In this document: positions 1 through 6,949 of the stretch, in pieces
How the letters are laid out: the number at the start of each line of letters is the position of its first letter
Position numbering within the stretch: position 1 is the stretch's first letter
Assembly: GCA_009787745.1 (NCBI GenBank)
Contig: WQST01000113.1
Span: 1 to 7,960, forward strand
Direction: 5' to 3'
Origin: Lachnospiraceae bacterium
GTDB lineage: Bacteria; Bacillota; Clostridia; Lachnospirales; Lachnospiraceae
DNA: 7,960 nucleotides
Notes under the pieces: generated by a model
Told to the model about the DNA's origin: nothing
Database searches by the model: none
What the model saw: the letters and a program-made list of their open reading frames with translations, nothing else
Made by a program: the position numbers and the translations under genes

Positions 1-383
1 TCCTTAGCTTTCACCTTCGGAATACCATATAATTCCGAATAAAAATCATAAAAATAATTAGGTGTGAAAAACCCGTCTAATTTGAGTTCATTCGTTAAAA
101 AACCGATGCTTTGACGGACTTCTTGCTGCTGTTTTACGATACTGTACCCGCCTACCATCGCGTCGCCCGCATCAGGATTAATCAGCGTCGCCAGCATCCG
201 CATAACCGTCGTTTTCCCTGCTCCGTTAGGTCCCAAAAGACCAAATACTTCACCTTTATAAGATGAAAAACTGACGCCGTCAACCGCGACAATCAATGCT
301 TTGTCCGCATTCATGAGTTTCTGTTGCTTCTTTGATAGTTTAAATGTCTTTCTCAGATTGGAAACTTGTAATATTTCTTGCAT
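1..383 (-). CDS. NatA-like ABC transporter ATP-binding protein (3' end outside window)
   Basis: The visible 127 residues are the N-terminal part of an ABC ATPase that would energise an export-type membrane partner from the cytoplasmic side. The Walker A motif GLLGPNGAGKTT lies at residues 48-59, preceded by the A-loop region (VAVDGVSF, 32-39). The following stretch (MRMLATLINPDAGDAMVGGY, 61-80, then IGFLTNELKLDGFFTPNY, 93-110) strongly resembles the NatA/sodium-efflux type of ABC-2 ATPases. The residue where most ABC proteins have the Q-loop glutamine seems to be Asn98. Signature and Walker B motifs fall outside the window. The start is the ATG at 383; upstream AGAGAG is only a weak ribosome site. 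It begins 24 bases after the ilvA stop on the same strand, so read-through from ilvA is possible although the functions look unrelated. The family is clear; the transported substrate is an inference. Confidence 0.88.
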   Translation of the reverse strand, partial: MQEILQVSNLRKTFKLSKKQQKLMNADKALIVAVDGVSFSSYKGEVFGLLGPNGAGKTTVMRMLATLINPDAGDAMVGGYSIVKQQQEVRQSIGFLTNELKLDGFFTPNYFYDFYSELYGIPKVKAK

Positions 384-407
384 TTTTTCTCTCTTTCTTT
401 GCTTTAT

Positions 408-1628
408 CTAAATATTTGTCCGCACTACCCGCGGTTTATAACCATGCTCTTCCAGTGCGGCGATTATTTCATTTTTGTGTTCTGTGCCGAAGGCTTCTAA
501 AGTAATACGAAGTTCAACGGCGGCGGTTCTGTTAATCGAAACGAACTGGTTATGTTCAAGCTTGATAACATTGCCGTTCCGGTCAGCGATTACGCCTGAA
601 ACATGCGTCAATTCGCCGGGTTTATCGGGCAAAAGCACCGATACGGTAAAAATTCGGTCTCTGATAATCAAACCGCGCTGAACCACTGACGACATCGTGA
701 TAACGTCCATATTGCCGCCGCTTAGAATGGCAACCACCCGTTTACCTTTTATGTTCATGTGTTTAAGTGCGGCAACCGTTAAAAGACCTGAGTTTTCAAC
801 GACCATTTTATGATTTTCAACCATATCGAGGAAGGCGGCGACAAGCTCTTCATCTTCGATAGTGATGATTTCATCCAAATTCGCCTTTATATAAGGAAAA
901 ATCAATGAACCCGGGGTTTTGACCGCCGTTCCGTCGGCAATGGTGCTAACGCTTTCAAGGGTTATGACTTCCCCCGCATCGAATGATTTTTTAAGACAGC
1001 AAGCACCCGCAGGCTCGATACCGATGATTTTAATCTTCGGGTTAAGGAGTTTCGCTAAAACCGAGACTCCCGCGGCCAACCCGCCGCCGCCGACGGGGAC
1101 TAAAATATAATCGACTAAAGGAAGTTCTTTATAGATTTCCATCATAATCGTCCCTTGTCCTGTCGCAACCGCCAAATCGTCGAAGGGGTGGATGAAAGTA
1201 TAACCTTTTTCTGCTGCCATTTCTAGGGCTATTTGACATGATTCATCGTATACGTCGCCGACCAAGATAACCTCGGCGCCCAGACCTTTTGTGCGGTTTA
1301 CCTTAATCAGCGGGGTGGTGGTCGGCATTACGATGATGGCTTTAACTCCATATCTTTGCGCGGCATATGCGACACCCTGAGCATGATTTCCCGCGGAGGC
1401 GGTAATTAAGCCGCGGGCGCGTTCTTCTTCTGTGAGGGTGCTGATTTTATAATAAGCGCCTCGCAATTTGTAAGCTCCCGTGAATTGCATATTTTCGGGT
1501 TTCAGGTATATCTTCGCATCGGTTTGGGTACTTAAATATTCGCTGTAGATAAGTTTTGTTTCTAAAACGACTTGTTTTACGGTTTCGGAAGCTTCTTCGA
1601 AGCTTTCTAAATTTAGATAATCCGTCAT
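408..1628 (-). CDS. ilvA: Threonine ammonia-lyase (threonine dehydratase), medium form with C-terminal ACT-like domain
   Basis: This is a cytosolic PLP enzyme converting L-threonine to 2-oxobutanoate and ammonia (EC 4.3.1.19), the first step from threonine to isoleucine. The 406-residue length fits the medium form. The PLP lysine is Lys54 in FTGAYKLRGA, the substrate/cofactor loop SAGNHAQG is at 78-85, the phosphate-binding glycine loop VGGGGLAAG at 179-187, and SGGN at 303-306. Residues about 328-406 (FTVSVLLPDKPGELTHV onward) form a single ACT-like domain, which suggests allosteric control; the ligand cannot be read from sequence. AGGAG with a 5-base spacer (1634-1638) precedes the ATG. The gene diverges from aroF and has its own extended -10 promoter and a roughly 140-nt leader with short reading frames, one overlapping this start by ATGA. 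A catabolic (TdcB-like) role is possible, but the ACT-like domain favours biosynthesis. Confidence 0.95.
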   Translation of the reverse strand: MTDYLNLESFEEASETVKQVVLETKLIYSEYLSTQTDAKIYLKPENMQFTGAYKLRGAYYKISTLTEEERARGLITASAGNHAQGVAYAAQRYGVKAIIVMPTTTPLIKVNRTKGLGAEVILVGDVYDESCQIALEMAAEKGYTFIHPFDDLAVATGQGTIMMEIYKELPLVDYILVPVGGGGLAAGVSVLAKLLNPKIKIIGIEPAGACCLKKSFDAGEVITLESVSTIADGTAVKTPGSLIFPYIKANLDEIITIEDEELVAAFLDMVENHKMVVENSGLLTVAALKHMNIKGKRVVAILSGGNMDVITMSSVVQRGLIIRDRIFTVSVLLPDKPGELTHVSGVIADRNGNVIKLEHNQFVSINRTAAVELRITLEAFGTEHKNEIIAALEEHGYKPRVVRTNI

Positions 1629-1738
1629 GATGACTCCTGTTTTATTAAAATGCGCTTGAAGTAAATGTTAATGCTCGGGATATAAGGTATTAGAATAAGG
1701 GCAAGAAGAAAGGGGTATGTATGGGGGATAAGCTTCAT
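1625..1738 (-). CDS. Candidate 37-aa hydrophobic leader ORF coupled to ilvA
   Basis: This short reading frame lies in the ilvA leader. It encodes a peptide starting MKLIPHTYPFLLALILIPYI with 8 isoleucines and 6 leucines in 37 residues. Its TGA overlaps the ilvA ATG (ATGA), the usual sign of translational coupling. A possible ribosome site (GAAGGA) lies only a few bases before the ATG, which is close. It could be an Ile-sensing leader peptide, a small membrane peptide or chance. No terminator or antiterminator hairpin was found in the leader, which weakens a classical attenuation model. Confidence 0.28.
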   Translation of the reverse strand: MKLIPHTYPFLLALILIPYIPSINIYFKRILIKQESS

Positions 1739-1760
1739 GGTTCCTTCGAGCAGTCTTCAT
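1668..1760 (-). CDS. Candidate 30-aa leader ORF upstream of ilvA
   Basis: This is an alternative short frame in the same leader, overlapping the hydrophobic one. It encodes a peptide beginning MKTARRNHEAYPPYIPL. It has the better ribosome site of the two: GAGGTG, six bases before the ATG. It begins about 10 nt after the predicted transcription start. The composition is not enriched in isoleucine, leucine, valine or threonine, so a direct sensing role is not evident. It could still modulate initiation at the downstream frame. Chance occurrence is quite possible. Confidence 0.2.
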   Translation of the reverse strand: MKTARRNHEAYPPYIPLSSCPYSNTLYPEH

Positions 1761-1776
1761 GCGTAACACCTCAACT

Positions 1777-1805
1777 ATTATAACACTACTTGAGTGGTTT
1801 GTCTG
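1777..1805 (-). promoter_or_regulatory. Predicted sigma-A promoter of ilvA (extended -10)
   Basis: On the minus strand the -35 is CAGACA (1800-1805, four of six matches to TTGACA). After a 17-base spacer comes a perfect TATAAT (1777-1782) preceded by TG one base upstream, an extended -10. The start point would fall near 1770, giving an ilvA leader of about 140 nt. This is the only strong promoter seen upstream of ilvA. Confidence 0.72.
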
Positions 1806-1834
1806 CTAGTTTTTGCAGTTAACCGATTTTATTC

Positions 1835-1863
1835 TTGACTTTATGACTTTAAAGCGTTATACT
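1835..1863 (+). promoter_or_regulatory. Predicted sigma-A promoter of aroF-tyrA
   Basis: TTGACT (1835-1840) and TATACT (1858-1863) are separated by exactly 17 bases, close to the vegetative consensus. Transcription would start near 1870, leaving a leader of only about 30 nt. There is no room for an attenuator, T-box or riboswitch, so regulation here would have to be at initiation or by enzyme feedback. Confidence 0.78.
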
Positions 1864-1881
1864 GTTAAAGTAAAATTTAAC
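1864..1881 (+). promoter_or_regulatory. Inverted repeat at the presumed aroF transcription start, candidate operator
   Basis: GTTAAA (1864-1869) and TTTAAC (1876-1881) form a perfect 6-bp inverted repeat around a 6-base spacer, directly after the -10 element and over the expected start point, an ideal position for a repressor. ACTGTTAA also occurs as a direct repeat at 1861-1868 and 1890-1897. It is A+T rich and short, so chance is possible. No named regulator is recognised. Confidence 0.35.
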
Positions 1882-1899
1882 TAAGAAGGACTGTTAATT

Positions 1900-2910
1900 A
1901 TGATTATCGTATGTAAAGCCTCCGCCAATGAGGAAAAACTAAATAAACTCATCGCCCATCTTAACAGCTTGGGTTTGGAAACCCATGTAAGTATCGGTGT
2001 TATGTCAACTGTCATCGGTCTGATTGGCGATACATCAAAAGTTGATATTGAAAGCCTGGAAGCTTGGGATATTACCGAAAAAGTCAAACGGGTCAGTGAA
2101 CCGTTTAAGCTTGCCAACCGAAAATTTCATAATGAACCAACCGTCATTGATATAAACGGGGTAAAAATAGGCGATAAATATTTTTCCGTCATGGCGGGCC
2201 CCTGTTCGGTGGAGAGCGAGGAGCAGATAATCGCTTGCGCGAAATCCATAAAAGCCGCAGGCGGGAATATTTTACGCGGCGGAGCTTTTAAACCGCGGAC
2301 ATCTCCTTATGCTTTCCGCGGCTTAAAAGAAAAAGGACTTGACCTTTTGCTGACCGCGAAAAAAGAAACAGGTTTGCCCGTGGTTAGCGAATTAATGTCT
2401 TTAGAGCATCTCGACTTATTCAGCGATATCGACATCATCCAAATCGGTGCGCGTAATATGCAGAATTTTGAACTGCTTTCGGAACTGGGTAAATGCGGGA
2501 AACCAATTCTCTTAAAACGCGGTTTAGCCAATACCATTGAAGAATGGCTGATGAGCGCTGAGTATATTATGGCAAGCGGAAATCCCAACGTTATTTTGTG
2601 TGAGCGCGGTATCAGAACTTTTGAGACAACGACCCGCAATACTCTGGATATTTCGGCGGTTCCCGTGCTTAGGGGGTTAACCCACCTTCCTGTCATAATT
2701 GACCCTAGCCATGCAACAGGAAAAGCAACCCTTATTCATCCGCTTGCGAAAGCAGGGGTCGCGGTTGGCGCCGACGGCTTGATGATTGAGGTACATCCGA
2801 CGCCTGAACAGGCTTTATGCGATGGGGCGCAGTCGATCACACCGCAGAAATTTGCCGAAATAATGAGTGATGTCAAAACTCTTTGCCACATTGAAGGTAG
2901 AATTTTATGA
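1900..2910 (+). CDS. aroF: 3-deoxy-7-phosphoheptulonate (DAHP) synthase with N-terminal ferredoxin-like regulatory domain
   Basis: This cytosolic enzyme condenses phosphoenolpyruvate and erythrose 4-phosphate (EC 2.5.1.54), the committed step of the shikimate pathway. At 336 residues it matches the type I-beta class typified by Thermotoga maritima. Residues 1-70 form the ferredoxin-like domain that confers tyrosine/phenylalanine inhibition in that enzyme; the rest is the TIM barrel. Visible motifs are AGPCSVES (99-106), GGAFKPRTSPYAFRG (127-141), QIGARN (181-186), KRG (206-208), CERGIRTFE (234-242), DPSHATG (268-274) and EVHPTPEQALCDGAQ (297-311). The expected metal ligands are Cys102, His271, Glu297 and Asp308. 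The start is supported by AAGGA nine bases upstream. The TGA stop overlaps the tyrA ATG by four bases, giving a coupled two-gene operon. Feedback inhibition by tyrosine is inferred from the domain. Confidence 0.97.
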   Translation: MIIVCKASANEEKLNKLIAHLNSLGLETHVSIGVMSTVIGLIGDTSKVDIESLEAWDITEKVKRVSEPFKLANRKFHNEPTVIDINGVKIGDKYFSVMAGPCSVESEEQIIACAKSIKAAGGNILRGGAFKPRTSPYAFRGLKEKGLDLLLTAKKETGLPVVSELMSLEHLDLFSDIDIIQIGARNMQNFELLSELGKCGKPILLKRGLANTIEEWLMSAEYIMASGNPNVILCERGIRTFETTTRNTLDISAVPVLRGLTHLPVIIDPSHATGKATLIHPLAKAGVAVGADGLMIEVHPTPEQALCDGAQSITPQKFAEIMSDVKTLCHIEGRIL

Positions 2911-3767
2911 AAATCCTTGTTATCGGGTTAGGTTTAATTGGCGGTTCAATTAGTAAAGCCCTTAAAAAATACACAGCCCATGAGGTCGGCGGGTTTGATA
3001 TTCATCCTGAAATTATAGACACCGCATTAAATGAGCAAGCCATTGATAAAATCGCGGGTGAAGATAATTTTTGTGATTATGATGTGTTATTCATTTGTAC
3101 GAATCCGTTATATATCGAAGATTTTCTTAAGACTTATGCCGCTTTTTTTAAGAAAGGTACGATTATTGCCGATGTCGGCGGGGTAAAAGGGTCATTGCCT
3201 GATGAGATGACGGAATTTTGCCTTAAAGATGGTCTTTTTTATGTTTCCGCGCATCCGATGGCGGGTAAGGAGCGTCCCGGTTATCTAAATTCTGACGCCG
3301 ATTTATTTAAGGAAGCCAACTTTATCATAACCCCCGTTAGTAAAAGCTGTGAAAGCGCTATGATTGCTATTGAAGAAATCGCAAAAGAAATTGGCTTTCG
3401 TAACTTTAACCGCATTTCCCCCGATGAGCATGACCGTATTATTGCTTACACATCGCAATTAGCCCATGTGATTTCTGCAACTTATGTCAAAAGCCCCGCT
3501 TTGGAAAAGGAAAAGGGGTTCACGGGCGGCAGTTTTCAGGATATGACCAGAATTGCGACAATGAATGAAGAAATGTGGTCAACGCTTTTTTCCTTGAATC
3601 GGGATAAATTAATCACGGAGATTGATATTTTTACCAAGAATCTGCTTAAATTCCGCCATACCTTAGCCGAAAATAACGAAAAAGAGCTAAAAGACCTAAT
3701 CTATGAATCACGAATTTTAAAAGAAAATGATTTAAAAAATACGGCTTGCCTAACCCGTTTTGATTAA
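2907..3767 (+). CDS. tyrA: Prephenate dehydrogenase, ACT-less form
   Basis: This enzyme catalyses NAD(P)-dependent oxidative decarboxylation of prephenate to 4-hydroxyphenylpyruvate (EC 1.3.1.12), the tyrosine branch. The N-terminal Rossmann motif GLGLIGG is at 7-13, and Asp31 at the end of the second strand points to NAD over NADP. SAHPMAGKERPG (115-126) contains the catalytic-type His117. DEHDRIIAYTSQLAHVIS (173-190) and GGSFQDMTRIA (207-217) are the C-terminal helical-domain signatures. The position of the substrate-contacting serine of the Aquifex enzyme (DQGSVK) is Gly92 here (DVGGVK). At 286 residues it lacks the extra C-terminal ACT domain of the Bacillus subtilis enzyme, so feedback control probably rests on the DAHP synthase. 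Translation is coupled to aroF by the ATGA overlap, with GAAGG a few bases upstream inside aroF. No convincing terminator follows it. Confidence 0.96.
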   Translation: MKILVIGLGLIGGSISKALKKYTAHEVGGFDIHPEIIDTALNEQAIDKIAGEDNFCDYDVLFICTNPLYIEDFLKTYAAFFKKGTIIADVGGVKGSLPDEMTEFCLKDGLFYVSAHPMAGKERPGYLNSDADLFKEANFIITPVSKSCESAMIAIEEIAKEIGFRNFNRISPDEHDRIIAYTSQLAHVISATYVKSPALEKEKGFTGGSFQDMTRIATMNEEMWSTLFSLNRDKLITEIDIFTKNLLKFRHTLAENNEKELKDLIYESRILKENDLKNTACLTRFD

Positions 3768-3793
3768 GGTATTAAGAAATAAATCATTTTTCG

Positions 3794-3871
3794 TTATTTG
3801 AAACAATTCCCTACCTGTACATTAAATTGATATTTAGTCGGTAAGATAGTCAAGCTTAATGTCAGCAACAT
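3794..3871 (-). pseudogene. Truncated esaB-like gene (first 20 codons only)
   Basis: An ATG at 3871 opens a frame beginning MLLTLSLTILPTKYQFNVQV, which matches the first 20 residues of the intact esaB-like gene at 7192 in 16 positions. Similarity then ends abruptly and five unrelated codons lead to a TAA. The start codon lies inside the end of the essA-like gene in another frame, with the purine-rich ribosome site (AAAGGAAAGGG) retained. It is the left half of the duplicated essA-esaB junction and marks where the T7SS island was cut next to tyrA. A short peptide could still be made. Confidence 0.75.
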
Positions 3872-3974
3872 TTTTTTCCCTTTCCTTTCCCTTTTTGCAA
3901 TGATATTTATATAGCATCATGCCAAATAACAAAATCACTCCTAATGAAATCAAAGCATACCAAGCGTTAAATGC
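3811..3974 (+). repeat. 164-bp direct repeat, copy 1 (essA 3' end / esaB 5' end)
   Basis: This aligns without gaps to 7132-7295 in the same orientation, with 148 of 164 bases identical by hand alignment. It covers the last 47 codons (including stop) of the intact essA-like gene and the start of the broken esaB-like copy. The left edge is 43 bases beyond the tyrA stop. Most differences are single substitutions, so the duplication is not brand new but the reading frame of essA is kept here. Confidence 0.95.
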
Positions 3975-4274
3975 TGATACCGTAACATTGCTATCTAAAC
4001 TAATTACCTGTTCCTTTTCCTGTAAAAATAAATAGCTTTCAATATCGGCTGATTCAATGTTACTAAAATCAGCAACAAAAACATTTCGCAATGCTTCTTG
4101 CATTTTATTAGCCATTTCATTATCAACACGCTCTTTATTTTGCCTGAATGAATCGGTAAATACACCAATACCATAGTAATCAGTAAGTGATGTGGAAAGA
4201 TTATGTTTATCACGTATGACGGAAGGGTCAAGATGTAAGCCTTCCATCAACTCAAACTCCAAATTATTCTCCAT
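3834..4274 (-). CDS. essA: EssA-like small membrane protein of type VII secretion
   Basis: This is a 146-residue protein with a soluble part (1-104), one clear membrane segment at about 105-124 (YALISLGVILLFGMMLY) and a basic tail KYHCKKGKEREK (123-134), which predicts a cytoplasmic C terminus. A lysine/glutamate/glutamine-rich helix (FTDSFRQNKERVDNEMANKM, 39-58) and the single C-terminal span match the plan of EssA/YueC, a small T7SSb membrane component. I see no N-terminal signal peptide. The start chosen is the ATG at 4274, with GAGG five bases upstream and 14 bases after the esaA stop. An in-frame ATG at 4313 would add 13 residues overlapping esaA but has no ribosome site. The last 38 bases overlap the start of an esaB-like frame. 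The assignment rests on architecture and gene order more than on a strong motif. Confidence 0.66.
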   Translation of the reverse strand: MENNLEFELMEGLHLDPSVIRDKHNLSTSLTDYYGIGVFTDSFRQNKERVDNEMANKMQEALRNVFVADFSNIESADIESYLFLQEKEQVISLDSNVTVSAFNAWYALISLGVILLFGMMLYKYHCKKGKEREKNVADIKLDYLTD

Positions 4275-4288
4275 TTTCACCTCGCTTG

Positions 4289-6907
4289 TTATGCCCCTTT
4301 CGAATTCCGCCATCTTTTGTTATGCAAAATAAGATTGTTTGGCTTTTTGCTATCGTCTTCTTCCATAATTGAATCGCTTGACTGATCATTAGTCAGTGTT
4401 CGCAAAAGTATAAATGCCGCCGCTATTGTCATAAGTACGATTAAAATGATGAACCATAAATGCCGCAATTCATTTCCGACATTCAGCCGCCGGATAAACG
4501 AACCGCTATTGGCTATGTTTATCTGTAACATTCCTATCGGTTTCGCGATAAAATCATATACATCAGTATTGCTGATACTGCCTAATCGGGTATAACCAAG
4601 CTTTCCTGAAAAACTATTAAGAAGGTCAAGATTTTCCTGATGGATTAACGCTCTGTTCCCTTTAAGCTGACTTAATACATTACTTAAATTCTCACTTGAA
4701 GAAGCATAGGTTTCAAATAAACTGTCGCTCAGGATATTATCGACCATAAAAGAGCGGTTTTCAATATCGAATACAAAAGTACGGTACTCATAAAATTTTT
4801 CATTAGTACTTTGCTGGATATCATATGTATTTTCACTTAACTTACTTTGTAACTCATATACTGACTGATGGTCAAATTCTGAATATGGATCATACTCTTC
4901 TATTATGTTAAGATAATTAAGAGTTCCGTCACTTAATAGCATCATATCAGCATTAATCGAATCGCTCTGATTCATGACATGCGTATCAATTACGGCTATG
5001 ATTTGATCTAAAGTGATATCACCAAACTCATTTTCATCAATCACCAAAAAGCGGTTCAAATCAAGGTTGTCCATACTTAGTAATAATGCTTCATTTATCT
5101 CATCGCGATTATCGTCAGATAGTTTATCAATAAAAATCTTAAGCAATGTTACTTGATCTACTTTTTTATCTACTGTATCAATCTGCCCTGTCCCGATCTC
5201 TGTATTAATTTCATCAATTGAAGCAAAAGCCTGAAAAAACGAAATCGCATCCAGCCGATCCGCAATATCGCCAATCACCCCCTTTAGGGTGTCAGATAAC
5301 GCTTCGTGACTTAACCCTTCGCCTTCCAAATCTAAATTCAAACCTGTCAGACTATTGCTAACGCTCGCAATATTATTACTGACCGAAGCTAATTCATTTA
5401 TTAAGTTATTGTTCAAAGCGCTATTAATACCTGCAAAACTAATGGCATCAATTAAACCGATAACTTCATCAATTGAAGCACAAATTTCGGAAACATCCAT
5501 ACTGGTTTTGGCGTCTTCCAATTCGGCTTTTATGGCGGTAAGTTCGCCCTCGATGTTGGAAATACTGCCTCCAATATTACCTACAGTATTATCTATAATA
5601 TTATTCGCGGCTGATAATGATATCGCAGAAAGGGAGTTTGTGATTGTGCTAATGGTACTTTTTAATGTTGATAAACTTGCTTGTTCAGCGGAAATCTTCG
5701 CTTCCATCGCGGTTTTGAGATCTAAAAGGTCTGATTTAATTCCGTCAATTTCACTTTCCATATCACTTAGTTTACTCTCCAGAATTACGATTTCATCTCT
5801 GATATTATCACTTCTAATATTCATATCATTGATTTGAACATTAACGTTTTCAATCTGCTCATTCGATTCTTCGATTTGCGCATTTATTATTGTTTCATTA
5901 TCTTCAAGATATTCGTTATAGCTTTCTTCGCTACCATCTATTAAGCTGTCTGCTATCAATAATAAGAGATTTATTTCATCTAAAATTTTATTTAATTCAT
6001 CTAATTGATTGGTTTTGTCATCCAAAAGCATAAAGTTATGATCGGTAAGTAATTGAAAAAGATTAATAATCCCTGACTCATAAACCAGATTTCCGCTGAA
6101 ATCATAGGCCGCATCAAAGCTTGACATTGTTTCACTTAAGGTATTTAGCGGATCAGTCATAAGATTTATTTCATCTTTTACAAGATAAAACCCCTCTCTG
6201 GCATTTTCGTAAAAATCATTGTAGATTTTATCCTTTAGTTCAATTATCTCAATATTATCATCGTATAGAAGGCTTAGATCTATGTCTTCGATGATATTTT
6301 CAAGCTCTTCAGGAACTTCAAATTCTAAAGCCGTCATTATTTCCTGACTTACAACATCTTCTATATTATTCATATCACGGATATCATTTTTCATGAGGAT
6401 ATCCGCGCCATCTTGGACAGTATGAAATTCTTTTAGGATGGCACTTATGTACATATAGGAAAGGTTTGAATTTAAGATATTCTCAAAATCATGAATATCT
6501 TTTACTACATCAGTACGGACACTTTCGTCAAGATTAGGATTTAAGGCATACTCTAACATAATGTTTTCCGGCTTCACATTAATGCTTTGGGCAGAGATTG
6601 AAAATGTTGCCGGAATGATGATATATGCCGCAAAAACCCCTTCACCTACGCCATTCCTTGCCTCGGTTAATGATACAGAGACAAAGTTATCACTAACATG
6701 AGGAATTAAGCCGGCGGCATAATTGATTCTTTCGCCGTTTGCGTAGACTCCCTCATCTAAATTTACTAACGCAATCAAGCGGATGGTGTCAGCTTTTATT
6801 TCTTTGTCAGTTGTGTCGCGGTAATAGATGCCTACTCCTATGCCGATTGTTAGTAGTGATATTGATATTAGGATGGTGATGATAGTTTTTATGGTGTGTT
6901 TTTTCAA
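4289..6907 (-). CDS. esaA: EsaA/YueB-like large ectodomain protein of type VII secretion
   Basis: This is an 872-residue membrane protein. A hydrophobic helix at 8-28 anchors the N terminus. Residues 40-165 resemble the conserved N-terminal EsaA region (RLIALVNLDEGVYANGERI, 43-61, and YIIIPATFS, 95-103). A long, probably extracellular, helical region follows, with strong coiled-coil character at about 335-430 and 450-470. One membrane helix at about 816-837 and a 35-residue polar tail end the protein. EsaA/YueB forms a dimeric stalk on the cell surface and is needed for secretion; YueB is also the phage SPP1 receptor. Staphylococcal EsaA is about 1000 residues with several C-terminal helices, so this is a shorter form with a single one. 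The start is TTG: an in-frame TGA lies five codons upstream, no earlier start exists, and GAGAGG precedes it. It is flanked by esaB-like and essA-like genes. Confidence 0.82.
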   Translation of the reverse strand: MKKHTIKTIITILISISLLTIGIGVGIYYRDTTDKEIKADTIRLIALVNLDEGVYANGERINYAAGLIPHVSDNFVSVSLTEARNGVGEGVFAAYIIIPATFSISAQSINVKPENIMLEYALNPNLDESVRTDVVKDIHDFENILNSNLSYMYISAILKEFHTVQDGADILMKNDIRDMNNIEDVVSQEIMTALEFEVPEELENIIEDIDLSLLYDDNIEIIELKDKIYNDFYENAREGFYLVKDEINLMTDPLNTLSETMSSFDAAYDFSGNLVYESGIINLFQLLTDHNFMLLDDKTNQLDELNKILDEINLLLLIADSLIDGSEESYNEYLEDNETIINAQIEESNEQIENVNVQINDMNIRSDNIRDEIVILESKLSDMESEIDGIKSDLLDLKTAMEAKISAEQASLSTLKSTISTITNSLSAISLSAANNIIDNTVGNIGGSISNIEGELTAIKAELEDAKTSMDVSEICASIDEVIGLIDAISFAGINSALNNNLINELASVSNNIASVSNSLTGLNLDLEGEGLSHEALSDTLKGVIGDIADRLDAISFFQAFASIDEINTEIGTGQIDTVDKKVDQVTLLKIFIDKLSDDNRDEINEALLLSMDNLDLNRFLVIDENEFGDITLDQIIAVIDTHVMNQSDSINADMMLLSDGTLNYLNIIEEYDPYSEFDHQSVYELQSKLSENTYDIQQSTNEKFYEYRTFVFDIENRSFMVDNILSDSLFETYASSSENLSNVLSQLKGNRALIHQENLDLLNSFSGKLGYTRLGSISNTDVYDFIAKPIGMLQINIANSGSFIRRLNVGNELRHLWFIILIVLMTIAAAFILLRTLTNDQSSDSIMEEDDSKKPNNLILHNKRWRNSKGA

Positions 6908-6915
6908 GATATTTT

Positions 6916-6921
6916 CCTCTC
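6916..6921 (-). promoter_or_regulatory. Ribosome binding site that fixes the TTG start of esaA
   Basis: GAGAGG on the minus strand lies eight bases before the TTG at 6907. An ATG at 6923 is out of frame, and an in-frame TGA just upstream leaves TTG as the only standard initiator ahead of the first membrane helix. Confidence 0.7.
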
Positions 6922-6949
6922 ATGGTTAAAATGTTAAATGCTAACAGTA

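Noticed and set aside
1629..1776. T-box or classical terminator-type attenuator in the ilvA leader
   Set aside because: No T-box sequence (AGGGTGGNACCGCG-like), no stable hairpin followed by a T run, and the leader is short for a T-box.
2307..2696. 129-codon open frame on the minus strand inside aroF
   Set aside because: It is antisense to conserved catalytic motifs of the DAHP synthase, with no ribosome site or family resemblance.
3775..3801. Bidirectional terminator between tyrA and essA
   Set aside because: The only pairing is a 6-bp A/T stem around an 11-base loop with no proper U tract; too weak to annotate.
4275..4313. Upstream ATG at 4313 as the essA start
   Set aside because: It lies within the end of esaA without a ribosome site, while the ATG at 4274 has GAGG at good spacing just after the esaA stop.
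5355..5837. 160-codon open frame on the plus strand inside esaA
   Set aside because: It is antisense to the coiled-coil region of esaA, hydrophobic because it mirrors Asp/Glu/Asn/Ser codons, and has no ribosome site; a shadow frame.
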